In this document: piece by piece, positions 37,496 to 47,801 of the stretch
How positions within the stretch are numbered: position 1 is the first letter of the stretch
Layout: every line of letters begins with the position of its first letter
DNA from: CAYZGU01 sp964478165
Lineage (GTDB): Bacteria; Poribacteria; WGA-4E; JAJDTR01
NCBI GenBank assembly: GCA_964478165.1
Contig: CAYZGU010000002.1
Location: forward strand, 1-64,000
Length of the DNA: 64,000 bases
Reading direction: 5' to 3'
Made by a program: the position numbers and the translations under genes
The notes under the pieces: generated by a model
The model's database searches: none
Seen by the model: the letters and a program-made list of their open reading frames with translations, nothing else
What the model was told of the DNA's origin: nothing

Positions 37496-37534
37496 ACGAA
37501 AAATACTGAAAGGCATCCACTTTAGTATTTTTCG
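37496..37534 (-). terminator. Hairpin with T-rich end
   Basis: CGAAAAAATACTGAAAG and CTTTAGTATTTTTCG pair with two single-base bulges around a short loop. Read on the minus strand it ends in TTTTTTCG, so it could terminate a transcript coming from about 37618-37896; it may work in both directions. Confidence 0.55.
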
Positions 37535-37617
37535 CTGGCCTTAGCCATATAAGTTGGTATGGCGTCATATTTCTCCCCACTTACTAGTTTGATCGTGACG
37601 CCCTTCGTGGTCTGTTT

Positions 37618-37896
37618 CTAGTTGGTAATTGGAGGTGTGAAAAGCGTTTGGCTTGTGGCCGAATCAAATGGTAGCAGGGATAAGTTCAAAGATAGCCAAG
37701 AATCCGTCACCGCAAACGTATAGTGATGCCTTAGCGGATCTTCGATTGCGTTAATCAAGAGATGTCCGACGAATTTATCTTGACAGTAGGTTCGTTTTAG
37801 GGCATTAACTTTTAGGTCGAAAAGGAAGAACATATTTGGCTGATGAGGTTTGTGGATTTTCTGCCAAGGAGGGCAGAAACTTGAAGTGACATCCAT
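37618..37896 (-). CDS. Possible hypothetical protein or gene remnant
   Basis: 92-residue frame beginning MDVTSSFCPPWQKIHKPHQP, no recognised family and no clear ribosome binding site. Its codon use is not obviously random, and a hairpin terminator follows 84 bases downstream on the same strand, which is the only support. It could be the end of a decayed gene, as the frame stays open upstream of the Met for some codons. Confidence 0.25.
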   Translation of the reverse strand: MDVTSSFCPPWQKIHKPHQPNMFFLFDLKVNALKRTYCQDKFVGHLLINAIEDPLRHHYTFAVTDSWLSLNLSLLPFDSATSQTLFTPPITN

Positions 37897-38067
37897 CTTG
37901 ATGGTAACTCCGAACTGTGCTCATGTGGGTAGAGATCTCTGTGTTACGAAAGCAAGAGGCGTAAAACTCTAGGGATTTTTCTATGCCCCTTGTCCTGGTT
38001 CAGTTTCTGGACTTCAAACAATTGATCTTTCTCACCAACAATGGTTTATATACGAAAGGGTTTTCAT

Positions 38068-39084
38068 ATGAAGAGTCATGCGAAACAGTTAGACATCACC
38101 GACTTTCGACTTGATCGTGTACCGCCCGGTACCAAGCAGCGCATTCGTCTAATTATTGACAACCTACCCGACGGTACGCAATTGGCATTTTCAGCCGTTG
38201 TTGCACGGGGAGAGCAGCGGGGTAATGTGATTTTGGCCACAGGAGGGGTACATGGCGATGAATACGAAGGACCACTTGCGATAATGGATATCTACGATGA
38301 ACTAGATGTTGCCTCGATGCGAGGTGATTTCTTTGGAATCCCCGTTCTCAACGGACCTGCCTTTGTCGCGGCCAGGCGGGAAGGCGAATGGGATCGTCTT
38401 AATCTTGCGCGTACTTTTCCCGGCAGTGAAACGGGTAGTCCTAGTGAACGAATCGCCCACAGCTTTAGCGAATATCTGGTGGGACAAGCGGATCTCTTTC
38501 TCGATGTGCATAGCGGGGGGAACAACTATGCCATAAAGGAGTTTGCTGGCTATCAGGTGCGTTCCGGCGCATTAGGTATGGTGCAAAAAGAAGCTGCTAT
38601 TGCCTTCGGGCTCGATCTGGTGTGGGGTACATCTCCACTACCCGGTCGCAGTCTATCGGCCGCTGCTGAAAAGAAAGTAGCTGCTATCTATGTCGAGATG
38701 CGGGGAGAGGGGCGATGTCGTAGCGATCAGCTGGAGAAGGCGAAACGCGGTGTGCGAAACGTCCTCGCTTATCTCGAGATTATTAATCGACCTTTTCCGA
38801 TGACTGCGCCGCGATACTGCTTTGAGGCAGTTAGCGAGGAATCTGGCCACTTGCAAATTGAGCATCCGAGTCCGACTTCAGGAATCTTTCTTCCGACGGT
38901 GAAGTTGTGGGACAAAGTCGAGCAAGGAAGTGTTCTGGGTCGCGTTCGTCATCCGGACGGAACAGTCCTGGCTGAGGTGACTTCTGAGAAATCGGGACGA
39001 TTGCTACTTCTGCGAACACTGCCTCGGGTGTTTTCCGGTGACTGTCTAGCATCCGTAATAGAATTGCCCTGCGATTTGATATAA
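38068..39084 (+). CDS. Succinylglutamate desuccinylase/aspartoacylase-family hydrolase
   Basis: 338 residues from the ATG at 38068 (AAAGGG upstream; the frame opens at 38041). Zinc-carboxypeptidase-like fold: GGVHGDEYEG carries the metal His and Glu (HxxE), DLFLDVHSGG the second metal His, and IYVEMRGEGR the catalytic Glu region. The C-terminal 80 residues (SPTSGIFLPTVKLWDKV, LAEVTSEKSG) form the small biotinyl-like beta domain of AstE/AspA-type enzymes. These hydrolyse N-acyl amino acids (N-acetylaspartate, succinylglutamate); the substrate here is not predictable. The next genes on the strand are xylose isomerase and sialidase, with gaps between, so an operon is not certain. Confidence 0.85.
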   Translation: MKSHAKQLDITDFRLDRVPPGTKQRIRLIIDNLPDGTQLAFSAVVARGEQRGNVILATGGVHGDEYEGPLAIMDIYDELDVASMRGDFFGIPVLNGPAFVAARREGEWDRLNLARTFPGSETGSPSERIAHSFSEYLVGQADLFLDVHSGGNNYAIKEFAGYQVRSGALGMVQKEAAIAFGLDLVWGTSPLPGRSLSAAAEKKVAAIYVEMRGEGRCRSDQLEKAKRGVRNVLAYLEIINRPFPMTAPRYCFEAVSEESGHLQIEHPSPTSGIFLPTVKLWDKVEQGSVLGRVRHPDGTVLAEVTSEKSGRLLLLRTLPRVFSGDCLASVIELPCDLI

Positions 39085-39580
39085 ATGAGTTAATGGTTAT
39101 TCCCACCTGTGTGTTTTGTATGAACGGCGCGGACTGATGCGTGTCGACATCCCGTTATTGGAGTCGTATTGGGAGGAAAAATGCGTGACGTGCGAAGGAG
39201 ACAACTCGCTTGACTGTATACCAATGAAGGGCGTCAGCGCCGTTTGGATTGTAGCGTCGGGAGGTGGTGTGGTACTAGACATTACCACCTGTCTGTTTAC
39301 TTAGCCAGAAAGGCCAATGACTAATCTCATTTTCGTGGACAAGGCTGCCTATTTATGCTAGATTAGGTCTAATGATGGATTGGCATCTGAGTGTGAATTT
39401 CGAAAAAATATGCGATAGGACACTGCATATGCCATTCAAATGGAATGGGAGTTGTTTGTTGAGACTGCCCGGAGATTTGTGGATATGTTCGTGACAGTTG
39501 GTTACGAATTGGCCGTGTCAAGCGGAACAGGCATCCCATTTTGATGTCTGGGTTAATTACTGAAAGTAGGAGATTAGTGA
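39085..39580. other. Gap without a recognised gene
   Basis: About 500 bases. Apart from the TAGGAG ribosome binding site of the xylose isomerase gene at its end, nothing is recognised. Confidence 0.5.
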
Positions 39581-40750
39581 ATGTCAAACCCCTACCAACC
39601 GCAACCGGAACATAAGTTTACGTTTGGATTATGGACAGTTGGCAATATCGGCCGGGACCCATTTGGTGATGCAGTTCGTCCTCTTCTTAAGCCAACGTAT
39701 ACCGTGCAGAAGCTTAGCGAATTGGGTGCTTATGGGATTAACCTTCACGACAACGATCTCGTGCCCTTTGATGCAACGGCAAATGAACGGGACAAGATTG
39801 TCAAAGAGTTCAAATCGGTATTAGACCGTTACGGCATGAAGGTGCCAATGGCGACAACGAACTTGTTCTATCACCCAGTGTTCAAAGATGGAGCATTTAC
39901 GTCAAACAATCCAAAGGTCCGTGCATTCGCGATCCAGAAGACAATGGCGGCGATTGATCTTGGCGCGGAGTTGGGAGCGACGTCTTATGTGTTCTGGGGC
40001 GGACGCGAGGGAGCTGAGGTTGATGCAGCGAAACACGGGCCCGATACAATAAAATGGAATCGCGAAGCAATCAATTATCTCATTCACTACGTCAAGGCAC
40101 AGGGATATAACATGCAATTTGCGTTGGAGGCGAAACCGAATGAACCGCGTGGAGACCTCTATTTCGCTACAACTGGTCACATGCTGCACTTCATTGAGAC
40201 TCTCGACCATCCGGAAATGGTGGGCGTTAATCCAGAATTTGCACACGAAACCATGGCTGGATTGAATTTTCTGCATGGCGTTGTCCAAGCCTATGAGGCC
40301 GGCAAGCTGTTCCATATCGATCTGAACGATCAGAAAATGAGCCGCTTCGATCAAGATCTTAGGTTTGGATCCGAAAATTTGAAAGCCGCCTTTTTTTTGG
40401 TTAAGTTCTTGGAAGACGTCGATTGGGGTGGAAGTCGACATTTTGACGCTCACGCCTATCGGACAGAAGATGAACATGGTGTGTGGGACTTTGCTTCTGG
40501 GTGCATGCGTAGCTACCTAATCTTAAAGGAGAAGGTTCGACGATTTAACCAGGACACAGAAATCCAAGAACTATTGGCAGATATCCGTGCGCATGATGGG
40601 GAATTAGAAGGGCTGATGTCAGTTTACAGCTCGGAGGGCGCGGAGCAACTCAGTAAGATGGATTTTAGCCCGGATGAACTCGGTGCGAAGGGATTGCGAT
40701 ACGAAGAACTAGATCAGTTGACTTTCGAGATTTTAACGGGGGTTAGGTAA
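39581..40750 (+). CDS. xylA: Xylose isomerase, class I
   Basis: 389 residues, the length of the compact actinobacterial-type (class I) enzyme. It converts D-xylose to D-xylulose (also glucose to fructose) in the cytoplasm with two divalent metals. Visible hallmarks: FTFGLWTVGNIGRDPFGD at the start, INLHDNDLVPF with the catalytic His and Asp, FWGGREG, ALEAKPNEPRGD with metal Glu and Lys, GVNPEFAHE, LFHIDLNDQ with metal Asp residues, and HFDAHAYRTED. TAGGAG is seven bases before the ATG. Followed after 43 bases by a sialidase, so both may be on one transcript. There is no xylulokinase nearby. Confidence 0.95.
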   Translation: MSNPYQPQPEHKFTFGLWTVGNIGRDPFGDAVRPLLKPTYTVQKLSELGAYGINLHDNDLVPFDATANERDKIVKEFKSVLDRYGMKVPMATTNLFYHPVFKDGAFTSNNPKVRAFAIQKTMAAIDLGAELGATSYVFWGGREGAEVDAAKHGPDTIKWNREAINYLIHYVKAQGYNMQFALEAKPNEPRGDLYFATTGHMLHFIETLDHPEMVGVNPEFAHETMAGLNFLHGVVQAYEAGKLFHIDLNDQKMSRFDQDLRFGSENLKAAFFLVKFLEDVDWGGSRHFDAHAYRTEDEHGVWDFASGCMRSYLILKEKVRRFNQDTEIQELLADIRAHDGELEGLMSVYSSEGAEQLSKMDFSPDELGAKGLRYEELDQLTFEILTGVR

Positions 40751-40793
40751 GCAACAACAGATGCCTGATTCCACTTCATAGGGGTGAAATTAC

Positions 40794-41894
40794 TTGAGTA
40801 GATCTAATTTGTTAAACTTAGAAGATGTTCAGGGTCTTCAGATGGTCTCGGTGTTTGAGGGCGGCGAGGGCTCGTTTTGGCGGATTCCTGGAATGATAAT
40901 GACGAGAAAAGGAACTGTGTTGGCGACGTGCCAGCATCGCATCGACAGTGTCGAGGATTCCGGCCATGACATTGCAATCGCCCAAAATCGTAGTCTGGAT
41001 GGGGGAACGTCCTGGTCAGGCCAGCGGGATATTGTCCGTGAAAAAGGTGTTACGTTTTGGCAAGGCGCTCTGGTCGAAGATCGTGAGAGCAGCACGCTGC
41101 TACTTCCTTATGTAAATTTTCCCGCGACACAGAGTTGGCAATCATTCTATGTCGAACATGGCCAAAAAGGCGGTGGATTCTGGATAATGCGTAGCATAGA
41201 TGAGGGGCAAACTTGGTCGGAGCCTTCTTGGGTGAAGGTCGAGCAAAACCCGCTGGGTTGGACGGGGTTTCCAGATAACGCTGTCCACGGGATTCAGTTA
41301 TCAGAGGGATCGCATGCCGGTCGTTTGGTCATCCCGGCCAAGCTCTTCAAAGAAGGCGAGCAGGGATTTCTGCCGGGCATCCGCGGCGGATTGCTGTACA
41401 GCGATGATGGGGGGCGCACCTGGTCGGTAGGCGCAGTAATGCAGCGAGGATCTGACGAAAGCGTCATTGCCGAGGCCTCCGGCGGGACAGTGTATGCCAA
41501 TCTCCGTTACAATAAATGGTTCTCGGAGAAGCGGGGATTTGGCCGTAGCGTTGATGGCGGGGCGAATTTCAAGAACGCTGGAAATCACAAAGAATTGAAT
41601 CATCCACCATGTCACGCCGGTCTGGTCCGGGCGTCGGACTGGGATGACCACGGTGACGCATTGTTGTTTAGTCACCCCAGGAAAAGGCGGCAAGATCTTG
41701 GCGTGTATGTGAGTCGCAACGATGGAAAATCATGGACCTACGCCAGGTCGATTTATCCGGGTCCGGCCGGCTATTCCGATTTAGTCGTAACACCCAAGGG
41801 ACAGGTGCTTTGCTTGTTCGAAAATGGCCGGGACACTCCTAAGGAACGAATCTCCGTGGCTTGCTTTGAACGCGACTGGCTGACTGGAAGCTGA
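40794..41894 (+). CDS. BNR-repeat exo-sialidase-like protein (TTG start)
   Basis: 366 residues. Five Asp-box motifs typical of six-bladed sialidase propellers are seen: SLDGGTSWSG, SIDEGQTWSE, SDDGGRTWSV, SVDGGANFKN and SRNDGKSWTY. FRIP-like FWRIPGMI lies near residue 26 and supplies the Arg of the usual sialidase RIP motif. GFPDNAVHGIQLSEGSHAGRLVIPAK contains the conserved region before the middle Arg. No signal peptide is visible, so it might act inside the cell or the start may be different; TTG with AGGGGTG upstream is the best start. It would release terminal sialic acids or related sugars from glycans, or is a sialidase-fold hydrolase of other specificity. Confidence 0.85.
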   Translation: MSRSNLLNLEDVQGLQMVSVFEGGEGSFWRIPGMIMTRKGTVLATCQHRIDSVEDSGHDIAIAQNRSLDGGTSWSGQRDIVREKGVTFWQGALVEDRESSTLLLPYVNFPATQSWQSFYVEHGQKGGGFWIMRSIDEGQTWSEPSWVKVEQNPLGWTGFPDNAVHGIQLSEGSHAGRLVIPAKLFKEGEQGFLPGIRGGLLYSDDGGRTWSVGAVMQRGSDESVIAEASGGTVYANLRYNKWFSEKRGFGRSVDGGANFKNAGNHKELNHPPCHAGLVRASDWDDHGDALLFSHPRKRRQDLGVYVSRNDGKSWTYARSIYPGPAGYSDLVVTPKGQVLCLFENGRDTPKERISVACFERDWLTGS

Positions 41895-42264
41895 TGCAGG
41901 ATTAGGTTGCTAGCGGAATGGTTGATTTCTATGAAATATATGGACGGAAGTTGTCCAGCACGAGGGCCTAACAAACGAGATCTTCAGTTATGTGTTACCA
42001 GCATCTTCATGAGTTGACAGGAATAAGTCATAATGTTACTTAAGATAACTTGGGAAGAGCGGCTATGGAAGGGAGCATACCCGTTGCAGATAGAAGATGC
42101 GGTTGTCGGACCGGTGATGGTCGACTTCCGGTGTCTGGTGGTGTTTGCCCGGACCGGGAGATGAAATGTGGGTTCTGGTTGGGAATCGATGAGACGGTAG
42201 AGATGACGTCATCATTGGCAACCTCCGGAGAAGGGTTAAGAACCCTTATGGAAAGTGACATTCG
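41895..42264. other. Gap, possibly the decayed start of the kelch gene
   Basis: 370 bases; short stretches here may be the lost N-terminal part of the kelch pseudogene but no frame is convincing. Confidence 0.35.
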
Positions 42265-43104
42265 ATGCCGATTGTGCCTCTAGGTTTCGGTTGGACATCC
42301 GGGGCTGCTGTCGCTGGTGGATTGGCAGTAGTTAGGGGAAAGGCACGACACCGATGGAGCATGAGCCCAAGCATACCACACGTCTTTTTACTCGATGTTG
42401 GTGACGGGAGCACGACCTGGGAACAGTGGTCAGATCGTCCATCCCCGGCTATGGTGCCTACCACTTTTGCACATGGAGACTTTCTCTACGTGGTCTTTGG
42501 CACCGACTGGCAGTTGCATGAACATGCCAATGAGGGTGCGAAAGCATATCGAATGGATGTGCGTAAGCGGTCAGTTTGGGAAATTGTGGCACGCTTTTCC
42601 AAGCAAGCCAAGATGGATGGGGGGAATGGCTGTCTACAACGGAAAATTGTACGTCATCGGCGGACGTGATATCCCCTTAGATGGATTAAAGGACCTTCAG
42701 CTGTATAAGCGTAAACATATGAAGTGTACAGATACAGCGTTCCTGGTGGAAACCGTGTACACTACACAGAGGCGTGGGAATATGATTTTGAAGCTGATGA
42801 GTGGTTGGAACTGCCCCATTTACCGAGAGAGCTTGTTGCCGATGCCTTCACAGTAGCGGATCGCTGGATTGTAGTAACCGGTCGCGCTAGTTACGTTGCG
42901 CCATCCTAAGGGACAAGCCGTTGGCATCATGCGGTATGTTCCCAAGTTGGATTTTGCTTGTCGTTCATCCGAGGTATGGGATATGACCATCACACGGGTG
43001 AATGGCTGGCCCTGGATGCGTTGCCCTACGGTGTCTGTTCTCATAGAGTCTTCACCCCTGGAAGGACTGCGCGTATATTGTGGGGAATGGAGTAATAGAT
43101 GCGA
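42265..43104 (+). pseudogene. Frameshifted kelch-repeat protein
   Basis: Kelch-type propeller segments occur in at least four different frames: 42265-42620 (TTWEQWSDRPSPAMVP, FAHGDFLYVVFGTDW, AYRMDVRKRSVW), then about 42620-42690 (GGMAVYNGKLYVIGGRD), then 42724-42906 (YTEAWEYDFEADEWLELPHL, RWIVVTGR), and finally about 42980-43104 (GYDHHTGEWLALDALPYG, ending at a TAA). The order is that of an ordinary kelch protein, so at least three indels have broken one gene. The intact gene probably coded for a carbohydrate-related propeller like the sialidase upstream. Confidence 0.8.
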
Positions 43105-43685
43105 AAACAGGTAACGCCTACGGTACTGTTTTTAGAGGACATATTTAAGAGTTCATAGCGCATTGTGGAACTAATTGACGTCAGTTTCTTGCAGAGTGAG
43201 AGGTGTTTTAGTGATAAGAATTTCAGATCCGGTTCCTTCGTTGATGTCAGGTTGGGTCTTCTAGAATGTAGGGCGTCCATTTACCTCAGTGCTTCTCAGC
43301 TCGTTGTTGAGAAGTGGTTTACCGTTAAAGTGGGCGATGATACGCTATGCACCCTGTTTACACGGAAGGTTGTGTGTGCTGGAGATGGAATATATCGATG
43401 GTACTGCGTCTGGAAAGTTGGAAGATGGGCATACTCTTACAGGTCGACAATGTACGAATCTAAGCTCCTTTGTTAACCGTTCTGCAGAGGGCATAGCATA
43501 ATAGCGAATTGTTCTAATTTGGTGTCGTCAAAGTTTTTCGGCATTATAGTGGGATACTTGTCATGAAGTTGGACGGGTGTACTAATCGTTTTTTCTGCCT
43601 ATCAATGGACATCTGGCGTTCATCGCTCAATGATTGTGTTTGTGAGGGGTCTTAGCAGAGTGACTGAAATGGAGGAGCTACTCCG
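43105..43685. other. Gap without a recognised gene
   Basis: 580 bases. A frame at 43165-43476 has no recognisable product. The GGAGGAG of the next gene lies at its end. Confidence 0.4.
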
Positions 43686-44648
43686 ATGGTCCGCGTTATC
43701 AAGCCAGAAGGTTTTGGCAACATTCAGTTGGAAGATGTTCCGATTCCCGATATTGAAAGTCGGCAAGTTTTGGTTCGGACACAAACGACGCTTATCAGCC
43801 GCGGTTCTGAGCTCTTTCGTCGTTATATAAAACAAGAAGCAGTTTCCCCATCGATTATGGGGTACTCTCTTACAGGGACTGTCGAGAAGGTAGGTATTGA
43901 GGTCACCGAGTATCATGTTGGAGATCGAGTTATGGTCGCTGCACCACACGCGGAGTACGCCGTTGGCGATGTGGGTTCAACAAGCGGACATCTCGTTCGA
44001 TTGCCTGATGATGTATCGTTTGAGGAAGGGACGTTTCTGTTGCTTTCGACAGAGGCGACGGCTTGGGCTGCGTCGTCGGGAGTCCAAAATGGAGATACCA
44101 TTGTTGTTCTGGGACAGGGCGTAGTCGGGAGTTTAATGATGCAGATTCTGCGTGTATATCGTCCGGCGAGGATCGTTACCGTAGACGCGCTTTCGTTGAG
44201 GTGCGAGATGTCTCGCAAATTGGGAGCGGACATCGTTATCAATGCTACAGATCAAAACCCCGTTGATACTGTGCGTCGCTTAACCAATGGAAAAGGCGCA
44301 GATCTTGTTGTCGACTGTGTTGGTGGGCCAGCCGGGATTAAGTCGTTTGAGCAAGCGCAGGATATGGTGTGCACTAAGGGCACTATCCAACTAATCGCAG
44401 CATACCAACAGGCTCCACTGCCCTTACATGCTTCCAAGATTATGAGGAAGAGGATTGTAGCTGGCATTCTGACCGATAAGCCGTTAGCACAGACGGCGTT
44501 GCAGGCATTGGAAAAAATTCGGAGCGGTGAAATAAATGCGGCGCAGATGATTACCCATAGATTTCCCTACACGCGGGCAAAGGAGGCATTTGATTTCTTG
44601 TGGAATACGCCTGGCGAAGCTCTGGGCGTGCTGCTGGTTTGGAAATGA
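43686..44648 (+). CDS. MDR-superfamily (zinc-type) dehydrogenase
   Basis: 320 residues, medium-chain dehydrogenase/reductase fold: GroES-like N-terminus (MGYSLTGTVEKVGIEV), then a Rossmann NAD(P)-binding part with VVLGQGVVGSLMM, RKLGADIVIN and GKGADLVVDCVGG. The catalytic-zinc Cys/His set is missing (no GHE or Cys cluster), so it is probably one of the zinc-free or sugar-oxidising MDR groups often annotated as threonine- or sorbitol-dehydrogenase-like. GGAGGAG lies nine bases before the ATG. A strong hairpin terminator covers the stop codon. Role in sugar or polyol oxidation is an inference from the neighbouring carbohydrate genes. Confidence 0.85.
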   Translation: MVRVIKPEGFGNIQLEDVPIPDIESRQVLVRTQTTLISRGSELFRRYIKQEAVSPSIMGYSLTGTVEKVGIEVTEYHVGDRVMVAAPHAEYAVGDVGSTSGHLVRLPDDVSFEEGTFLLLSTEATAWAASSGVQNGDTIVVLGQGVVGSLMMQILRVYRPARIVTVDALSLRCEMSRKLGADIVINATDQNPVDTVRRLTNGKGADLVVDCVGGPAGIKSFEQAQDMVCTKGTIQLIAAYQQAPLPLHASKIMRKRIVAGILTDKPLAQTALQALEKIRSGEINAAQMITHRFPYTRAKEAFDFLWNTPGEALGVLLVWK

Positions 44649-44690
44649 TGCCCGCGGTTTCTCAGCGGGATGAGAAGACGCGGGCATCAT
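44645..44690 (+). terminator. Rho-independent-type terminator
   Basis: ATGATGCCCGCG (44645-44656) pairs perfectly with CGCGGGCATCAT (44679-44690), and inside TTCTCA/TGAGAA pairs again around GCGGGA. It begins within the stop codon of the dehydrogenase gene. Only a short T stretch follows. Confidence 0.75.
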
Positions 44691-45486
44691 TTCAAATAAA
44701 TCTGTTTGAGAGCCCTTATAACATGGATTCCCACGCATTTTCATTAAATCTTCCCAGAAATCGTTTTACTGCGTTTTGCTGGTAGAATAATCTTGAGTGG
44801 TTCCGAGGGACTGGTACATCTGTCTGTGGGCTCGGATTTGGAGATTTAATCCAAAGCGCGCGTCATGTGTAGGATGCTTTTGTCCATTATATTATTTGTG
44901 TTTTTCCCCACTATGAGGGTGGAGGCATTGCAACTACCTTCCATCATGGCAAGAGCGGTGACGTGAACCGCTTGTAGAAAACGTGGTGACGAAATCGCTG
45001 TTCTGTAGAATGTCGGCAATAACTTGGTTAGGCAAGTCTTGGAGGTATAAGTGCGGACGGGATTGACATCCAGGGTAGGAAGGAGTGTGGTAAGCAACGC
45101 CCTTTTTGTCGAAGTTTCCGATGGGGTGTTACGATAATCGCAAAAGGCGTACGAGCTATGAAGCTTTCTGATTGGCATGTCGTCTAAAAGCACTGCAATA
45201 TCTGTTATTCGGAAAATAATGGAGCAAAATAGGTGCGCTGGTAGACCTTGCGTGTAGCGGACGTGATAGTGATTCTTGCCCACGAAAACTGATGTCCTAT
45301 AAGTGCGCTCCTGATTTCAGCGTCCTCTTTCAGTGACTATTGCTCGAGTGTTCTGACTTCAAGGTACAAGAGAGGTTGTGAGATTAACATAGGTGTGGTC
45401 AATTTGTGAAGCAGATCGTCTTTTCGAAGACCAGCGCTGAATGCGCCATGAACGCAACTGATATTGTGAATTAGTGGTGATGTCGT
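44691..45486. other. 800-base gap without a recognised gene
   Basis: A long minus-strand frame (44846-45283) has no recognisable product or start signal and is probably spurious. Confidence 0.45.
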
Positions 45487-46185
45487 ATGGCACACAAGCT
45501 ATCAATTGTTGTCCCAATTTACAATGAAGCTGCGACTTTGGAGGCAATCCTGAATCGGGTCAAAGCTGTTGACATTGGCATCGAAAAGGAAATTCTACTG
45601 ATAGATGATTTCTCAACGGACGGTTCGCGTGAAATTCTCATGAAGATTGAGAAATCTGCTAATCAGTTGATTCGTGTTCTCTATCACCCAGTTAATCGAG
45701 GTAAGGGTTCAACATTGAGAACTGGTTTGCGTCATGTGACGGGGGATATTACTATTATCCAGGATGCAGATTTGGAGTATGATCCCGAAGATTACCCCAA
45801 GCTTATTCAACCAATACTGGATGGGGAAGCTGATGTGGTGTATGGTTCGCGCTTCGCTATGGGGAGACAATGTTGTCTGTTCCGTAGTTATGTCGCCAAC
45901 AAAATACTCACTTCTTTGTCTAATGTTTTCACTCGATTCAACCTTACGGATATGGAAACCTGTTATAAAGTTTTTAAGACTTCGATTTTGCAAGAAATTC
46001 CTTTACGCTCTGACCGATTCGGATTCGAGCCAGAGATTACAGCGAAATTGGCTAAACGAAAATGCCGTCTGGTTGAATTGCCAATTACCTATCGTGGACG
46101 GAGTTACCACGATGGAAAAACGGTCAGTTGGAAGGATGGAATCGCTGCCATTTTCCACATCATTCGATTTCGATTCAAAGATTGA
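45487..46185 (+). CDS. Family 2 glycosyltransferase (dolichol-phosphate-mannose synthase-like)
   Basis: 232 residues with a GT-A fold: LSIVVPIYNEAATLEAIL at the start, EILLIDDFSTDGSREIL, NRGKGSTLRTGLRHVTGD, and IIQDADLEYDPEDYP with the DxD-type metal/nucleotide-sugar motif near residue 95, then DVVYGSRF, and the end FEPEITAKLAKRKCRLVELP with YRGRSYHDGKTVSWKDG, the classic C-terminal signature of DPM1-like polyprenyl-phosphate glycosyltransferases. No membrane segments follow, so it is the soluble type. It would transfer a sugar from a nucleotide sugar to a polyprenyl phosphate for glycan assembly. No clear ribosome binding site precedes the ATG. It stands alone. Confidence 0.85.
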   Translation: MAHKLSIVVPIYNEAATLEAILNRVKAVDIGIEKEILLIDDFSTDGSREILMKIEKSANQLIRVLYHPVNRGKGSTLRTGLRHVTGDITIIQDADLEYDPEDYPKLIQPILDGEADVVYGSRFAMGRQCCLFRSYVANKILTSLSNVFTRFNLTDMETCYKVFKTSILQEIPLRSDRFGFEPEITAKLAKRKCRLVELPITYRGRSYHDGKTVSWKDGIAAIFHIIRFRFKD

Positions 46186-46469
46186 CTGAGGAATGGGGAA
46201 GTGGCTAACAACTATTGGTCCATCTTATTGTGTTTGTGAATTCGGATCGGACTGTCGATGGTGCAAAGGCATAGAAGCATCGAGTTGCATTTGAGTTTTG
46301 GTGGCGGCCAATTTTTTCACGCTTGTCTTTTACCGTTAACCACTTTAACATTATCATACGTTGAATAGCGTGGTAGTCGCCATATGTCAAATGATGGCGG
46401 TACGGTTTTGGCACCTATTTGTCAGTGTCACTATGATTATCCTAATAAACTTCTTTATCCTTCGACTCA

Positions 46470-47240
46470 TAGATGCCAGCGGGCATTCGAACGAGCTTAA
46501 TCAGCCGCATTCATTCTCCAGTTGTGGCGTGGGTTGTTAGCGTGTATGCCAGCAGTTACTGCCAAAGGGAAGGCAATCCACTTCTCAGGAGTAGTCGGAT
46601 TCGGAAAGTTTTGAAGCAGAGCGCTCACTTGGTCGGTCCCAACATTTGGAGTTCGAAATGTAGAGCGCAACAGCGAATGGTAGGGCGTCGAGATTCTATG
46701 TTACGATAGACTTGTTCTACTGTGTTGAGCGCAAATACGGGATTTTCATTGGGCGTGGCATGGGATGCGATAATAACAACATTTCTGATTAATGGCGATG
46801 GAATAGCCAAATGTTAGTGTCCTGGTTTTGTTTCTAGGTACTGCCCCTTTCTTCCCAATCCCATTCGCGCGTACAAATGAATAGGAGGCGGTCTTGGATG
46901 TCCTTACCCCTTTTTGATTATGGGATGGAATTCCAACGATGGTGCTCTATTTCGTGGTGCCGCTCCTGAATTCGAACTGATTTGGTCGCGATTGTTTTCC
47001 GGTTTCAACTGAGTCCGAAATTTCCAGTTGTTCGCGTCGCGTGCGACAATATGGGCTGAACCCGATCTTTTCAGCATCATTAGTTCCATAGCATTCTGAG
47101 GACAGCGGTATTCTCATCAATGGAAACGGCATGCCCGAAGCTGCCTCCTATTATTGCGTCTTCGACAACTAGTGGCGTCTGCTGCTTCCAAGTGACACTG
47201 TCGGGGAAAAAGATAGAAATAGCGGCGTCGTACTCTTGCC
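46470..47240 (-). pseudogene. FG-GAP repeat surface protein with C-terminal sorting-type motif
   Basis: On the minus strand, FG-GAP-like text occurs in several frames: VVEDAIIGGSFGHAVSIDEN (about 47178-47100), then in another frame GSAHIVARDANNWKFRTQLK (about 47060-47000), then TFGYSIAINQK (about 46812-46780), and finally SALLQNFPNPTTPEKWIAF (about 46630-46570). The last is a variant of the LLQNYPNPFNPETW ending of exported proteins in Poribacteria and related groups. Stop codons and frame changes separate the parts, so the gene is dead. Limits are approximate. Confidence 0.75.
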
Positions 47241-47801
47241 GACAATGATTGCGCGTGGTTTACTCCCCTCTCGGTGAAGGTTTCGAATTAGGGGTGTCCA
47301 TTCAAACTCGTCCTCAAGTTGTACCAATTTCCACCTACTTTCTCCGTGGATTTGCATTGGTTGGGTAGATGCTGGCGAATTAATTTGCGTTTGCCCTACG
47401 ATTATGGGGTTCCTGGGAATATAGACAAGCCAATGTTGATATCCGATTTGTTGTGGGATGCCAAACTAGGGTGTCTTGGAGTAACTTCTTTCCCCCAGTT
47501 CTACGAAGACGCGGAGTCCGGTAAGTAACCCCTGTATTTTTGATGGCACCCTCCGGGTTCATTCGCCGACATTAACGACATATCGATCCTGGCTTGTCCG
47601 CTGTTCGCGAACATGTTTTCACCCATTTGTAGATTCCCATCCAGATGAGGGATGTGAGGAAATTGCTAGAACAGGCGAACAATCTACAGGAGTTCAGTTG
47701 CCATGAGCGGGATTGCTGTGACGTCTGCTCTAGGAGGTCTGCTGCATCATTTTCCTGGTTTACGATTAACTAATCATAGCTATTTTAGGAGCTTTCAGGC
47801 G

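Noticed and set aside
39902..40477. 191-codon minus-strand open frame
   Set aside because: Antisense to the clearly identified xylose isomerase.
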